DNA of 64,000 nucleotides. It comes from Deltaproteobacteria bacterium. GTDB taxonomy: Bacteria; Myxococcota_A; Polyangia; Haliangiales; JADYYK01. The stretch covers positions 62,001-126,000 of the forward strand of contig JADYYK010000017.1 of the NCBI GenBank assembly GCA_020853705.1, in the 5' to 3' direction. Position numbers and translations under genes: made by a program. This document shows, piece after piece, positions 1 through 7,605 of the stretch (position 1 is its first letter; every line of letters starts with the position of its first letter). The notes under the pieces were generated by a model. It was not told where the DNA came from and made no database searches. It worked only from the letters and a program-made list of their open reading frames with translations.

Positions 1-603
1 CAGCACCGAGGCCGCGGTGCGTACCAGCACACCGAGGTCGTGCAGCAGCGACTGCCGCGCCACACCCTCCAGCGCCAACCGGGCCTTGATGGGGACGATG
101 GCCTCGACATAGGCACGCTCGCGATCCGGGGCCTCGGCCAGCAGCGCCTCCTCGTCACGAAACACCAGCGACGCCGCGTCGGTGATGCCCGGGCGCACGC
201 TGAACAGCGCGGCCCACTCGGGGCGATAGCGCGCCACGTAGCGCTCGACCTCGGGGCGCGGCCCGACCAGGCTCATGTCGCCGCGCACGACGTTCCACAG
301 CTGGGGCAGCTCGTCGAGCTTGGTGGCGCGCAGCATCCGCCCCAGCGTGGTCACGCGCGGATCCCCCGCCGCCGTCACCGCCGGTCCAATGCCCGGGGCG
401 TCGTTCCGCATGGTGCGCAGCTTGTAGAGCGAAATGGGCAGTTTTCCCCGACCAAGGCGCTTCTGCACGAAGAACGCCGGGCCTGGCGAGGTGGCGCGCA
501 CCGCCGCCCCCAGGGCCAGGATCGCGGGCCCGCTGACCACCAGCGCCGGCACCGCCAGCGCCAGGTCGAAGGCCCGCTTCAGCGCCGCGTCGAGCCGCGT
601 CAC
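1..603 (-). CDS. Undecaprenyl-phosphate sugar phosphotransferase (bacterial sugar transferase family), 3' end cut by window
   Basis: This gene initiates polysaccharide synthesis by moving a sugar-1-phosphate from a UDP-sugar to undecaprenyl phosphate at the inner membrane. The 201 readable codons cover the whole family core. A hydrophobic segment spans about residues 12-35, followed by FVQKRLGR (45-52), YKLRTM (60-65), TKLDELPQ (94-101) and LVGPRPE (112-118), the conserved catalytic-core motifs. No N-terminal multi-TM extension is present, so this is the short PglC/WcaJ-C-terminal type. The stop lies off the left edge but probably close by, because the C-terminal hydrophobic motif is already present. 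The GTG start overlaps the wecB stop as GTGA, which implies translational coupling. The sugar specificity cannot be read from sequence; the neighbouring epimerase suggests a HexNAc pathway. Confidence 0.9.
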   Translation of the reverse strand, partial: MTRLDAALKRAFDLALAVPALVVSGPAILALGAAVRATSPGPAFFVQKRLGRGKLPISLYKLRTMRNDAPGIGPAVTAAGDPRVTTLGRMLRATKLDELPQLWNVVRGDMSLVGPRPEVERYVARYRPEWAALFSVRPGITDAASLVFRDEEALLAEAPDRERAYVEAIVPIKARLALEGVARQSLLHDLGVLVRTAASVL

Positions 604-1676
604 CGAGCCCCCATCAGGACGCCTGCGATTCGCTCGCCGGCCCGGCCATCCCACAGCGGCACTGGCCGCGCCGCCGGATAGCGCCCGGCCGCGATGTCCT
701 CCAGCAGCGGCTCGGCGCGTCCGAGCTCGCGCCCGATCAGGCGCGACGAGCCCAGCTCGCAGGTGATGGGCCGCTCGGTGTTGTCGCGCATGGTCAGGCA
801 CGGAACGTCCAGCGCAGTGGTCTCCTCCTGGGCGCCGCCCGAGTCGGTCAGCACCACCCGCGCACCCGCCATCAGTCCGATGAAGTCGAGGTAGTCGGCT
901 GGCGGCGTCAGGTGCACCCCGGGCGGCACCGCCAGCCCGAACTCGCGCAGGCGCGCCTGCGTGCGTGGATGCGCTGCGAACAGCACCGGCCAGCGACGCG
1001 CTGCCGCCCCCAGCACGGCCAGCGACTCGGCCAGCGGCCCTGCGCTGTCGACGTTGCCGGGCCGGTGCAGCGTTGCCACCGCATAGCCGCCGCGCTCGAC
1101 GCCGTGGGCCTGCCAGGGCGCTGCCGCCAGCGCCTGGTCGCGGAAGCGCAGCAGGGTGTCGATCATGACGTTGCCCACCAGGTGGACGCGCCCGGGCGCC
1201 ACGCCCTCGCGCTCGAGGTTGGCGACGCCGGACGGTTCGCTGGCGAACCAGCGCGAGGCCAGCACGTCGGTCACGCGGCGGTTGCGCTCCTCCGGCATGC
1301 TGTGGTCGAAGCTGCGCAGCCCGGCCTCGACGTGCGCGATGGGCAGATCGCAGGCGTCCGCGGCGACCGCCCCCGCCGCGGTCGACGTGACGTCGCCGAC
1401 CACGATGACCTCGACCACCCGCAGCGTCGGCAGCAGCGCACTCAGCCCGCGCACGATGGCGCCAAACTGATCGCCGCGCGAACCGGCGCTGACCCCCAGG
1501 TGGTGCGCTGGCGCCGGCAACTCCAGCCGCGCGAACAGCCGATCCGACAGCGCCGGATCGAAGTGCTGCCCGGTGTGCAGCAGCAGCACCTCGGCGCCGC
1601 GCGCAGTCAGCGCGCGCTCGACCGCGCTGGCCTTGACGAAGTTCGGCCGGGTCCCGACCACCAGCGCGAATCTCAT
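600..1676 (-). CDS. wecB: UDP-N-acetylglucosamine 2-epimerase (non-hydrolysing)
   Basis: It interconverts UDP-GlcNAc and UDP-ManNAc in the cytosol, supplying ManNAc-type sugars for a surface polysaccharide. At 358 aa it has about the usual length. Visible motifs are GTRPNFVK (8-15; the family usually has GTRPE-IK), HTGQH (34-38), GD at 94-95, HVEAGLRS (115-122), a PEERNRR region (128-134), ATLHRPGN (201-208) and TDSGGAQEE near residue 280. These correspond to the acidic and His catalytic positions and the UDP-binding loop. It lies upstream of, and overlaps by four bases with, the priming sugar transferase. The gap to the OPX gene upstream is 120 bases and holds a small hairpin. A hydrolysing epimerase is less likely because there is no NeuC-type signature. 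Confidence 0.93.
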   Translation of the reverse strand: MRFALVVGTRPNFVKASAVERALTARGAEVLLLHTGQHFDPALSDRLFARLELPAPAHHLGVSAGSRGDQFGAIVRGLSALLPTLRVVEVIVVGDVTSTAAGAVAADACDLPIAHVEAGLRSFDHSMPEERNRRVTDVLASRWFASEPSGVANLEREGVAPGRVHLVGNVMIDTLLRFRDQALAAAPWQAHGVERGGYAVATLHRPGNVDSAGPLAESLAVLGAAARRWPVLFAAHPRTQARLREFGLAVPPGVHLTPPADYLDFIGLMAGARVVLTDSGGAQEETTALDVPCLTMRDNTERPITCELGSSRLIGRELGRAEPLLEDIAAGRYPAARPVPLWDGRAGERIAGVLMGAR

Positions 1677-1708
1677 CGTGCGCCCACCCCAACCAGCAGG
1701 ATGCGCCT

Positions 1709-1725
1709 CGCCCGTATCCCGGGCG
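1709..1725. repeat. Small GC-rich inverted repeat between the OPX gene and wecB
   Basis: Six-base arms CGCCCG/CGGGCG flank a five-base loop in the 120-base gap before wecB. There is no T run on either strand, so it is not a convincing intrinsic terminator. It could be an RNA processing or attenuation hairpin inside the operon. Nothing else is recognisable in this gap. Confidence 0.35.
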
Positions 1726-1796
1726 GGTGGTGCTGCGTCAGCCTGAGGAGGCGCGGCACGACTATCCCGCAGCCGCGTCGCGCGGCGCCACCTGCA

Positions 1797-2381
1797 TCAG
1801 AAGTTCCGCTCGGGGACGAAGACCAGATCGCCGGGCTGCAGGAAGAAGTTGGGCGAGCGGCCCGCGCTGATGGCCTGCACCGGGATGGTGCGCTTCATCT
1901 TCTCACCGCCGATGATGCGGGTCACCGCCACGCTGTCCTTCTTGGCCAGCGCCGAGAAGCCGCCGGCCCTGCTGATGGCCTCGACGATCGACATGCGGTC
2001 GTTGAAGTTGAAGGTCCCCGGCGCGGCAACCGCGCCCATGATCGAGATGCGCTTGGAGTTGTACTCCTTGGGATACACCGACACGTGCGGCCGCTTGAGG
2101 TAGCCGTCGGCCAGGCGCGCCTTCAGCTCGTGCGCGACCTCGGTGGGCAGCTTGCCGGCGACATGGACCACCCCGATCAGCGGGAAGTCGATCTCGCCAT
2201 CGACCCCGACGCGGTAGGTGTCCGAGAGATCCTTCTCGTCGTACACCCGCACATCGAAGGTGTCGCCGGGCCCGAAAGACAGATCGGGTTCGCTGGGCGG
2301 AAACCCCTTGTAGGGGCCCGAATACGGGGTCTCACACCCGGCCAGCGCGAGCAGCAGCGCGGTACCGATGAACGCCTTCAC
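1797..2381 (-). CDS. Polysaccharide export outer-membrane lipoprotein (OPX/Wza-like), short form
   Basis: It is a periplasm/outer-membrane polysaccharide export factor. The 194-aa protein opens with a lipoprotein signal and lipobox LALAGC (Cys16). A polysaccharide-export (PES) domain follows at about residues 32-110 (it contains FDVRVYDEKDLS and VDGEIDFPLIG). One SLBB-like beta-grasp domain follows at about 115-190 (ISIMGAVAAPGTFNF to FFLQPGDLVFVPE). It is about half the length of E. coli Wza (379 aa) and lacks the C-terminal amphipathic helix that forms the Wza outer-membrane barrel. In Myxococcus xanthus, OPX proteins of this truncated class work with a dedicated beta-barrel porin. The beta-barrel gene lies immediately upstream (19-base gap), so the pair is probably a two-part export pore. 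Confidence 0.9.
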   Translation of the reverse strand: MKAFIGTALLLALAGCETPYSGPYKGFPPSEPDLSFGPGDTFDVRVYDEKDLSDTYRVGVDGEIDFPLIGVVHVAGKLPTEVAHELKARLADGYLKRPHVSVYPKEYNSKRISIMGAVAAPGTFNFNDRMSIVEAISRAGGFSALAKKDSVAVTRIIGGEKMKRTIPVQAISAGRSPNFFLQPGDLVFVPERNF

Positions 2382-2400
2382 TTGTCCCTCTGGAGTAGGT

Positions 2401-3690
2401 CTAGAACGACGCGGAGAAGCGGCCGAACACCTCGTGCCGCAGATACGAAGGATCCTCCGTCGTGGTGCCCGAGGTGATGCGGAAGTCGCTCTGGTCCGAC
2501 ACCACGATGTAGCCGGCGCCGACGAAGTAGCGCGTCGTCAGCGCATAGTCGACCAGCGCCTCACCCGACAGGATGTTGTCCACGCGGCGGGTGTCGTTGA
2601 AGGCCAGGCCATCGGGCAGACCCTCGTAGCTGCGGTGGCGGTACTCGGCCTTGCCGCGCAGCGACAGGCGGCCGCCGGTGTTCTGGTCGTAGCGCAGCCG
2701 CACCACGTCATCGACGTAGAAGTTCGAGAACACCGAGTCGGCGAAGTTGTGCTCGTACGACAGCGTCAGCTTGCTGAGCGGCGTCGGTAGCCAGGTCAGG
2801 TCGACGCCCGCCAGCACGCTGGAGTAGTTGGCGCTGTTGGCCGCCACCGCGCGGTCCTCGTAGAAGCCGTTGCCGTAGCCGACGCGCGCCTGCACGTGGG
2901 TCTTGGCCGAGAACAGGGTCGACACGCCCAGGGTCAGCTTCATCGGAGCACCCGCGGAGCGACCGCTGTCGGCGTCGGGGTTGGTGATCTGCTGGTTGTA
3001 GTCGAAGAAGAAGCGCGTGATCGGCAGGTACTGCCAGCGCGCGTTGAGGAAGAACTCGTGCGCGCTGCGATCGAGCGCCCCGAACACGTCGCTCGACGAC
3101 TCGAAGATGTCGAAGTTGTAGGCGTAGCCGGCCTTGACCTCGACCGCGCCCTCACCCGGCTTCCAGCTCACGAACGCGGCCAGCCGGTTGATGTCGCGGT
3201 TCAGGTTCTCCTCGAAGTCGGTCGGCTGGATGGCGCGGGTGAAGCTGTCCTCGACCCCCAGCGCGACATGGGTGCCGGCGTAGACGATGGCGCGCAGCAG
3301 GGCGCTGACGGCGACGTCGCGGTTCTGCGTGATCTTGTCCTGTCCCGACAGGTACTCCTGGTAGGTGGCCGACAGCGAGGCCAGCAAGTCGAAGCGCTTG
3401 GGCGACTCCTTCGGGACCGGCGCCGAGGTCAGCGCGAACGACGCCATCAGGCGCGCGATGGCGGAGCTGTCGGGATTGCGGTTGTCCTCTTCGTAGAAGA
3501 CGTTCGACGTGTAGCCCAGCTCGGCCCCGAGGCCGGTGTTGAGGACGAGGCTCGGACCCAGCCGCACACCCTTGGTCTCGCCAGGCGATGCCTGCTGCGC
3601 GACCTGGACGTCCTGCGCGCGCGCGGGCAGCGCGGCGGCGCACAGCAGCGCCGCGGCGATCCCAAACCTCCTCGAAAACATGAAAGCCAT
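2401..3690 (-). CDS. Outer-membrane beta-barrel protein of the polysaccharide-export locus
   Basis: This predicted 429-aa outer-membrane barrel starts with a clear signal peptide (MAFMFSRRFGIAAALLCAAA, cleaved near ALPARA-Q). The remainder is alternating aromatic/polar beta-strand sequence with many Tyr, Phe, Arg and Asp. It ends in VFGRFSASF, a C-terminal Phe typical of BAM substrates. It resembles the putative beta-barrel porin families found beside Wza-like proteins in myxobacterial exopolysaccharide clusters (WzpX-type porins). It is separated by 19 bases from the short OPX gene downstream and by 44 bases from the secreted protein upstream. The inferred role is the membrane-spanning part of the polysaccharide exporter. 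The strand count cannot be set by eye. Confidence 0.8.
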   Translation of the reverse strand: MAFMFSRRFGIAAALLCAAALPARAQDVQVAQQASPGETKGVRLGPSLVLNTGLGAELGYTSNVFYEEDNRNPDSSAIARLMASFALTSAPVPKESPKRFDLLASLSATYQEYLSGQDKITQNRDVAVSALLRAIVYAGTHVALGVEDSFTRAIQPTDFEENLNRDINRLAAFVSWKPGEGAVEVKAGYAYNFDIFESSSDVFGALDRSAHEFFLNARWQYLPITRFFFDYNQQITNPDADSGRSAGAPMKLTLGVSTLFSAKTHVQARVGYGNGFYEDRAVAANSANYSSVLAGVDLTWLPTPLSKLTLSYEHNFADSVFSNFYVDDVVRLRYDQNTGGRLSLRGKAEYRHRSYEGLPDGLAFNDTRRVDNILSGEALVDYALTTRYFVGAGYIVVSDQSDFRITSGTTTEDPSYLRHEVFGRFSASF

Positions 3691-3734
3691 GTCGCTCGTC
3701 TCTCTCTACTGGGAACGTCGAAGGGGGTCGGGGA

Positions 3735-4466
3735 CTAGCTGTCCGAGCTCGAGATCGGCGGGCGCTCGACCACGATCGGCTCGACGCCGACGGGGTCCAG
3801 CGGGTCCGTGCCCGGCACGGTGGGATCGACTTCCATGTCGATCTCGGTGTCGCCGACATAGACCAGATCCTCGCCGATGCAGTTCTCGGCTTCCTGGCGG
3901 ACCTGCTCGCCCTTCTGGTGGGCGATGGTGAGGCGGCTGAACTGGTGGTAGCGCTCGTCCTCGTCGTTGCGCGCGATGGCCTCGGTGATGTTGGTGAGGG
4001 CACCCTCGGCGATGTTCAAGAGCTCCTTGATCTGGAGCAGCTTGTCGTTGACGCAGTTCAGCTTGATGACGTCGCCGGCCTTCTTGGCGACCTCCTGCAG
4101 CTGCACGATGCGCGACAGCGCCTGCTGCAGGTTGTCGATGTAGCCCTTGCCGGTCTCGATCATCTCCGACGACGAGATGTTGGCGGTCTTCTTGAAGCTG
4201 ACATCGACGTCGACGCCCATGGCGCCGGTCGGATCGTCACCAGGCGCATCGGCGCCGGGGACCGCCTCGTCGGGCACGCCAGGCGAGGCCGACGGCGACG
4301 GGCTGGCCGACGGGGCCGGGCTGTCGGAGGGCGCAGGCGCATCGCTCGGCGTCTGCGCGAACACCATCGACCCCGCGAGCACGATGATTCCGCCGGCCGC
4401 GAACCTCAGAGATCTACGAGCGACCATCGCCTTCGCGCGGGTCCTGTCGGACGCACTCATCGCCAT
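3735..4466 (-). CDS. Secreted hypothetical protein of the polysaccharide-export operon
   Basis: I do not recognise a family. The 243-aa protein has an Arg-rich N-region and a hydrophobic segment ending near SMVFAQ (signal peptide). A Ser/Pro/Ala/Asp linker follows at about 38-85, then a largely helical region at about 95-200 with two Cys (in KLNCVND and AENCIGED) that could pair. The tail is acidic and Pro-rich and ends at SSSDS. It is first in the export half of the cluster, 32 bases downstream of the predicted transcription start of a near-consensus promoter. A second ATG six bases in (4460) has a better-placed GGGG ribosome site, so the start may be there. It is probably a periplasmic partner of the beta-barrel/OPX pair. 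Confidence 0.7.
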   Translation of the reverse strand: MAMSASDRTRAKAMVARRSLRFAAGGIIVLAGSMVFAQTPSDAPAPSDSPAPSASPSPSASPGVPDEAVPGADAPGDDPTGAMGVDVDVSFKKTANISSSEMIETGKGYIDNLQQALSRIVQLQEVAKKAGDVIKLNCVNDKLLQIKELLNIAEGALTNITEAIARNDEDERYHQFSRLTIAHQKGEQVRQEAENCIGEDLVYVGDTEIDMEVDPTVPGTDPLDPVGVEPIVVERPPISSSDS

Positions 4467-4504
4467 GCCCCATTAGTGGAGAGAGGAAGCTACTTGTTCA
4501 AAGA

Positions 4505-4533
4505 ATCTTAGTTGTGTGTGGGTGTAGTGTCAA
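4505..4533 (-). promoter_or_regulatory. Predicted sigma-70 promoter for the polysaccharide-export operon
   Basis: On the minus strand, a perfect -35 hexamer TTGACA (4533-4528) is followed by a 17-base spacer and TAAGAT (4510-4505, four of six -10 matches). The stretch is unusually AT-rich for this window. Transcription would start near 4498, about 32 bases before the start codon of the secreted-protein gene. This gives the secreted protein/barrel/OPX/wecB/transferase genes a promoter separate from the glt-like genes. Confidence 0.65.
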
Positions 4534-4603
4534 AAGAGTTTTCGAGCGCCAAGCACCCGGAACAACACAGTTTCTGGATTGATACAGGGAAGGTGAGGCG
4601 GGG

Positions 4604-6043
4604 CTACTTGGAGCTCGAGCGGAAGATGAACGGGTACTGCACGGTGACCGGCTCGCCGGACTTGGGCTTGTTGAAGCTCCAGGCCTTTGCCGCGGTCTTG
4701 ATGCACGACTCGACGGTGGGGTTGTCGAGGTCGGACGACGCGATGGCCGCCTTCTGCACGGTGCCCAGCGGGCCGATGGTGAACTCGATCTCGACGCGGC
4801 CGCCCATGTCGGGGTTCTGCTTCAGGCCGCGCTCGTAGCAGGCCTTGACGCCGCCCATGTACGAGCTGCGGATCTTGGCCGCGATCGACGCCGCCGGGAC
4901 CGCGTCCTCGTCATCCACGTCGGCCTTGCCGCCGCTGACGCTGGTGACCCGCTTCTCCTCCTTGGGGCCGCCGGTGTCGACCGTGCCCGCGGGGCCGCCG
5001 ATCTTGACCGGGCCGCCAGCGGCGACCTTGCCGGTCTCGTTGGTGCCACGGGTGCCGCCCAGGGGGCCGCCCGGGGTGCCGGGGCCGACGATCTTGCCAC
5101 CCTGCGCCAGCGCCTTGTCGGTGTCGGTGCCGGGGTCGCGCCCCTCGGAGTAGTCATAGATCGAGCCCGAGCCGCTGTTGGTGCGATAGCCCAGCGTCTG
5201 CAGGAACTTGTTCGAGGCGATCTCCTGGTTCACACGGGCCTCGCGGGCCCCCGGCTCGTTGTCGCCGCCGTCACCCTTGTCGCCGCCGCCCTTGGGCTGC
5301 TTGGACGGACCCTTGGGGTCCTGGCCACCGTTACCCTTGGTGGGCTGCTCGGCGACCGTGGTGCCAGGGCCCTCGGTGGGCTCCACCGCGACCGGCTCGG
5401 GCTCGGGCTCGGGCGGCGGCTTGAACGAGGCCCAGCGCTGGGCGTCCTCGGCGCTGACCAGCGAGATGTCGGGCTTCTTCGACTTCTCGGTCTGCCAGGT
5501 CCAGATGATGAACCCGATGTGCAGCGCGGCCGAGAACAGCAGCGCCACCGCCAGGTAGGGATCCAGGCGATCCATCACGCTGCCGCGCACCGAGTGCGGC
5601 AGCTGCGGCTTGGCGGCCGGCGGCGGCGGCGCCACGAACTGGAACAGCAGGGTCAGATCGCCGACCGTGATCTTGCCCTTGGCGCGCTCGACCAGGGGCA
5701 GCGACCAGTAGGCGCCGTTGCGGCGCGCTACCCCGGTCTGCGTCATCTGCAGCAGCGGGTAGACGTTGTCGCCGTCCGAGATGCGACCATCCATCCCGTC
5801 GACGAAGTTCATGACGTAGCCCTGCGGCGTCATCTGGAAGATCGGGAAGGTCTTGGGCAGCTCCGGCGCCGGCACCGCGAAGGTGTTCTTGGCCGACTGC
5901 CCGATGGTGACCGTCTCGCGCTTCCGGATCAGCTTCTCCTCGACGATCTTGCCGCCGAGGACGACGCCGATGCGCAGGATCTTGGGCAGCACGATCTGCG
6001 GCTGCCCCCGGTACTGCCCCTGCTGATGAGGTTGCTGTTGCAT
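4604..6043 (-). CDS. gltG: GltG/PglI-like trans-envelope protein with AgmX/PglI C-terminal domain
   Basis: It is a predicted inner-membrane, periplasm-spanning TonB-like component of a Glt/Nfs machine (479 aa). The cytoplasmic N-terminus (about 20-138) looks FHA/YscD-like: it is beta-rich and contains VTIGQSAKNTF. One TM helix spans about 163-183 (YLAVALLFSAALHIGFIIW). A Pro/Glu- then Gly-rich extended region follows (about 190-380). The last 95 residues form the AgmX/PglI C-terminal (TonB-C-like) domain, including ACYERGLKQNPDMGGR. The start is taken at the ATG at 6043. It follows the small GltF-like gene by 17 bases. In M. xanthus the order gltD-gltE-gltF-gltG is the same. Family membership is well supported; gliding versus spore-coat or exopolysaccharide function is inference. 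Confidence 0.75.
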   Translation of the reverse strand: MQQQPHQQGQYRGQPQIVLPKILRIGVVLGGKIVEEKLIRKRETVTIGQSAKNTFAVPAPELPKTFPIFQMTPQGYVMNFVDGMDGRISDGDNVYPLLQMTQTGVARRNGAYWSLPLVERAKGKITVGDLTLLFQFVAPPPPAAKPQLPHSVRGSVMDRLDPYLAVALLFSAALHIGFIIWTWQTEKSKKPDISLVSAEDAQRWASFKPPPEPEPEPVAVEPTEGPGTTVAEQPTKGNGGQDPKGPSKQPKGGGDKGDGGDNEPGAREARVNQEIASNKFLQTLGYRTNSGSGSIYDYSEGRDPGTDTDKALAQGGKIVGPGTPGGPLGGTRGTNETGKVAAGGPVKIGGPAGTVDTGGPKEEKRVTSVSGGKADVDDEDAVPAASIAAKIRSSYMGGVKACYERGLKQNPDMGGRVEIEFTIGPLGTVQKAAIASSDLDNPTVESCIKTAAKAWSFNKPKSGEPVTVQYPFIFRSSSK

Positions 6044-6060
6044 GGGTTTGTCCGCCGTCC

Positions 6061-6378
6061 TCAGAAGGGCGCGCGCTCGACCGAGCGCAGGATGCGAGGC
6101 ATGAAGTCCTGGGTCAGCTTCTGCCACTCGTACCCGATCGCGGTGCGATCGAGGACGTAGAACACGTTCGGCTTCTGGATCTTGCCTTCGATACAGAACG
6201 CCTGCTTGATGCGGATGATCTGCTCGCCGTTGGGCCCGCGAATGACCTCGACCTTGGGCGCCTCACCCTCGGTGCCGCCGCCTTCGCCCTCGTCGGGGCA
6301 GGCCTTGTCGGCCGCGGCGCTCCCGGCCAGGGCCCCCAGCAGCAGCAGTGACAGCAGCAGTCTCCACATCGACTTCAT
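6061..6378 (-). CDS. Small secreted protein in the GltF position
   Basis: The 105-aa protein has a signal peptide (MKSMWRLLLSLLLLGALAGS, cleaved near SAAADKA). A Glu/Gly-rich segment follows, then a compact domain with two Cys (DKACPDE and QAFCIEG) and the segment FYVLDRTAIGYEW. The start at 6378 is chosen because it gives a standard signal peptide. It lies between the gltE-like and gltG-like genes, with gaps of 24 and 17 bases. The call as a GltF counterpart rests on gene order and size, not on a motif. The two Cys may form a disulphide in the periplasm. Confidence 0.6.
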   Translation of the reverse strand: MKSMWRLLLSLLLLGALAGSAAADKACPDEGEGGGTEGEAPKVEVIRGPNGEQIIRIKQAFCIEGKIQKPNVFYVLDRTAIGYEWQKLTQDFMPRILRSVERAPF

Positions 6379-6402
6379 GATAGCTCCATTGTCGCGCATC
6401 GA

Positions 6403-7605
6403 CTACTGATCGCCGTCCGCCGGGGCCGGCGTGGCGCCGCCCTTGGCGGCCTTTTCCGCGGCCTTGCGCGCCTTCTCCTCTTCCTTTTCCTTCTTCTTCT
6501 TCTCGCGCTCGAGCCGCTTGTTCTCCTTCTCGGTGTTCTTGCGCGCCTCTTCGATGTAGGCGACCACGGGCGAGTCCTTGGGCAGCTTGGCGCCCTCGGC
6601 CGACTGGTACTGCGACAGGTGCTTGATGGCGGTCGCCAGCCGGGTCAGCGTGTCCATGCCCGGGAAGCTGTCGGCGTCGAGGTACAGGATGCCCAGGTTG
6701 AACTGCGCCACCGACAGGTTGGGCGCGATCTTCAGGGCCTCCTCGAACTCGCCCTTGGCGCGCACGAACAGCGCCTCGCGCTGCGGGCGGCCCTCCTCAC
6801 CGACGTGAGCCAGTGACTGACCGCGGTAGGCCGCGCCCAGCGAGACGTGGGCGCGCGCGAAGCGGGGCTGGATCTGCACCGCGCGCTCCAGGGCGGACGC
6901 GGCCTCGTTCCACAGCTTCTTCTCCACCAGCAGCGTGCCCAGGTTGTGCCAGGACGAGGCGTCGTTGCCGTCGAGCTCGGTGGCCTCGCGGAACGACACG
7001 ATGGCGTCGTCGGTCCTGGGCGGCGACGCCTTGAGCATGGTCAGGCCGCGCAGCCGGGCCAGCCGCGCCGTCACCAGCTGCGGCGGCGGCTGGGTCTTGG
7101 ACATCTCGGTGGCGCGCTCGATGACGAACTCGGCGCGCTCGTACTTGCCCTGGGCGTAGTAGACGTTGGCCAGCACGGCCATCGCCGGCACGTGGGTCTC
7201 GTCGATGGCCAGCGCGGCGCGGGCGTCCGACTCGGCCTGGGAGTACTGGCCCTTCTTCAGGAAGGCGTCGGCCGCTTCCACGCGCGCCTTGACCGTGGCC
7301 GGCCCGGGCGCCGGCGGCTCGGGAGTCGGGCCACCTGGGCTGGGGCTGGCGCTGGGCATCGGGTCGGCGATGGGCTCCGAGGGGTCGCCCGGCTCGGAGG
7401 GATCGCCGGGGACGGCCGGCTTGGGCGACGGCTTGGCCGAGGCCGACGGCTTGGGAGTCGTCTTGGCGGCCGCCTTGCTGCCGCCGCCACCACCGCAACC
7501 GGCTGTGATCACAGCCGCGCCGAGCGCGCCGATCACCACCGTCCACAGTCGGGAAGACGACATGTTCGTGAAAACGCGCGTGTCTGCGCCACGATCTACC
7601 GACAT
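6403..7605 (-). CDS. gltE: GltE/AglT-like TPR lipoprotein
   Basis: This is a 400-aa TPR lipoprotein. From the chosen start the signal peptide leads to lipobox VITAGC (Cys37), followed by a Pro/Ser-rich linker (about 40-105). At least five TPR-like helical repeats follow (about 105-330; for example ALAIDETHVPAMAVLANVYY and DASSWHNLGTLLVE). The tail is highly charged with Lys/Glu runs and could be a coiled coil. The ATG at 7605 overlaps the gltD-like stop as TGATG and has a strong AGGAGGTG site at 7618-7611; the ATG at 7563 has none. In M. xanthus, GltE (AglT) is an outer-membrane TPR lipoprotein of the gliding complex. The homology call rests on architecture plus order. Confidence 0.75.
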   Translation of the reverse strand: MSVDRGADTRVFTNMSSSRLWTVVIGALGAAVITAGCGGGGGSKAAAKTTPKPSASAKPSPKPAVPGDPSEPGDPSEPIADPMPSASPSPGGPTPEPPAPGPATVKARVEAADAFLKKGQYSQAESDARAALAIDETHVPAMAVLANVYYAQGKYERAEFVIERATEMSKTQPPPQLVTARLARLRGLTMLKASPPRTDDAIVSFREATELDGNDASSWHNLGTLLVEKKLWNEAASALERAVQIQPRFARAHVSLGAAYRGQSLAHVGEEGRPQREALFVRAKGEFEEALKIAPNLSVAQFNLGILYLDADSFPGMDTLTRLATAIKHLSQYQSAEGAKLPKDSPVVAYIEEARKNTEKENKRLEREKKKKEKEEEKARKAAEKAAKGGATPAPADGDQ

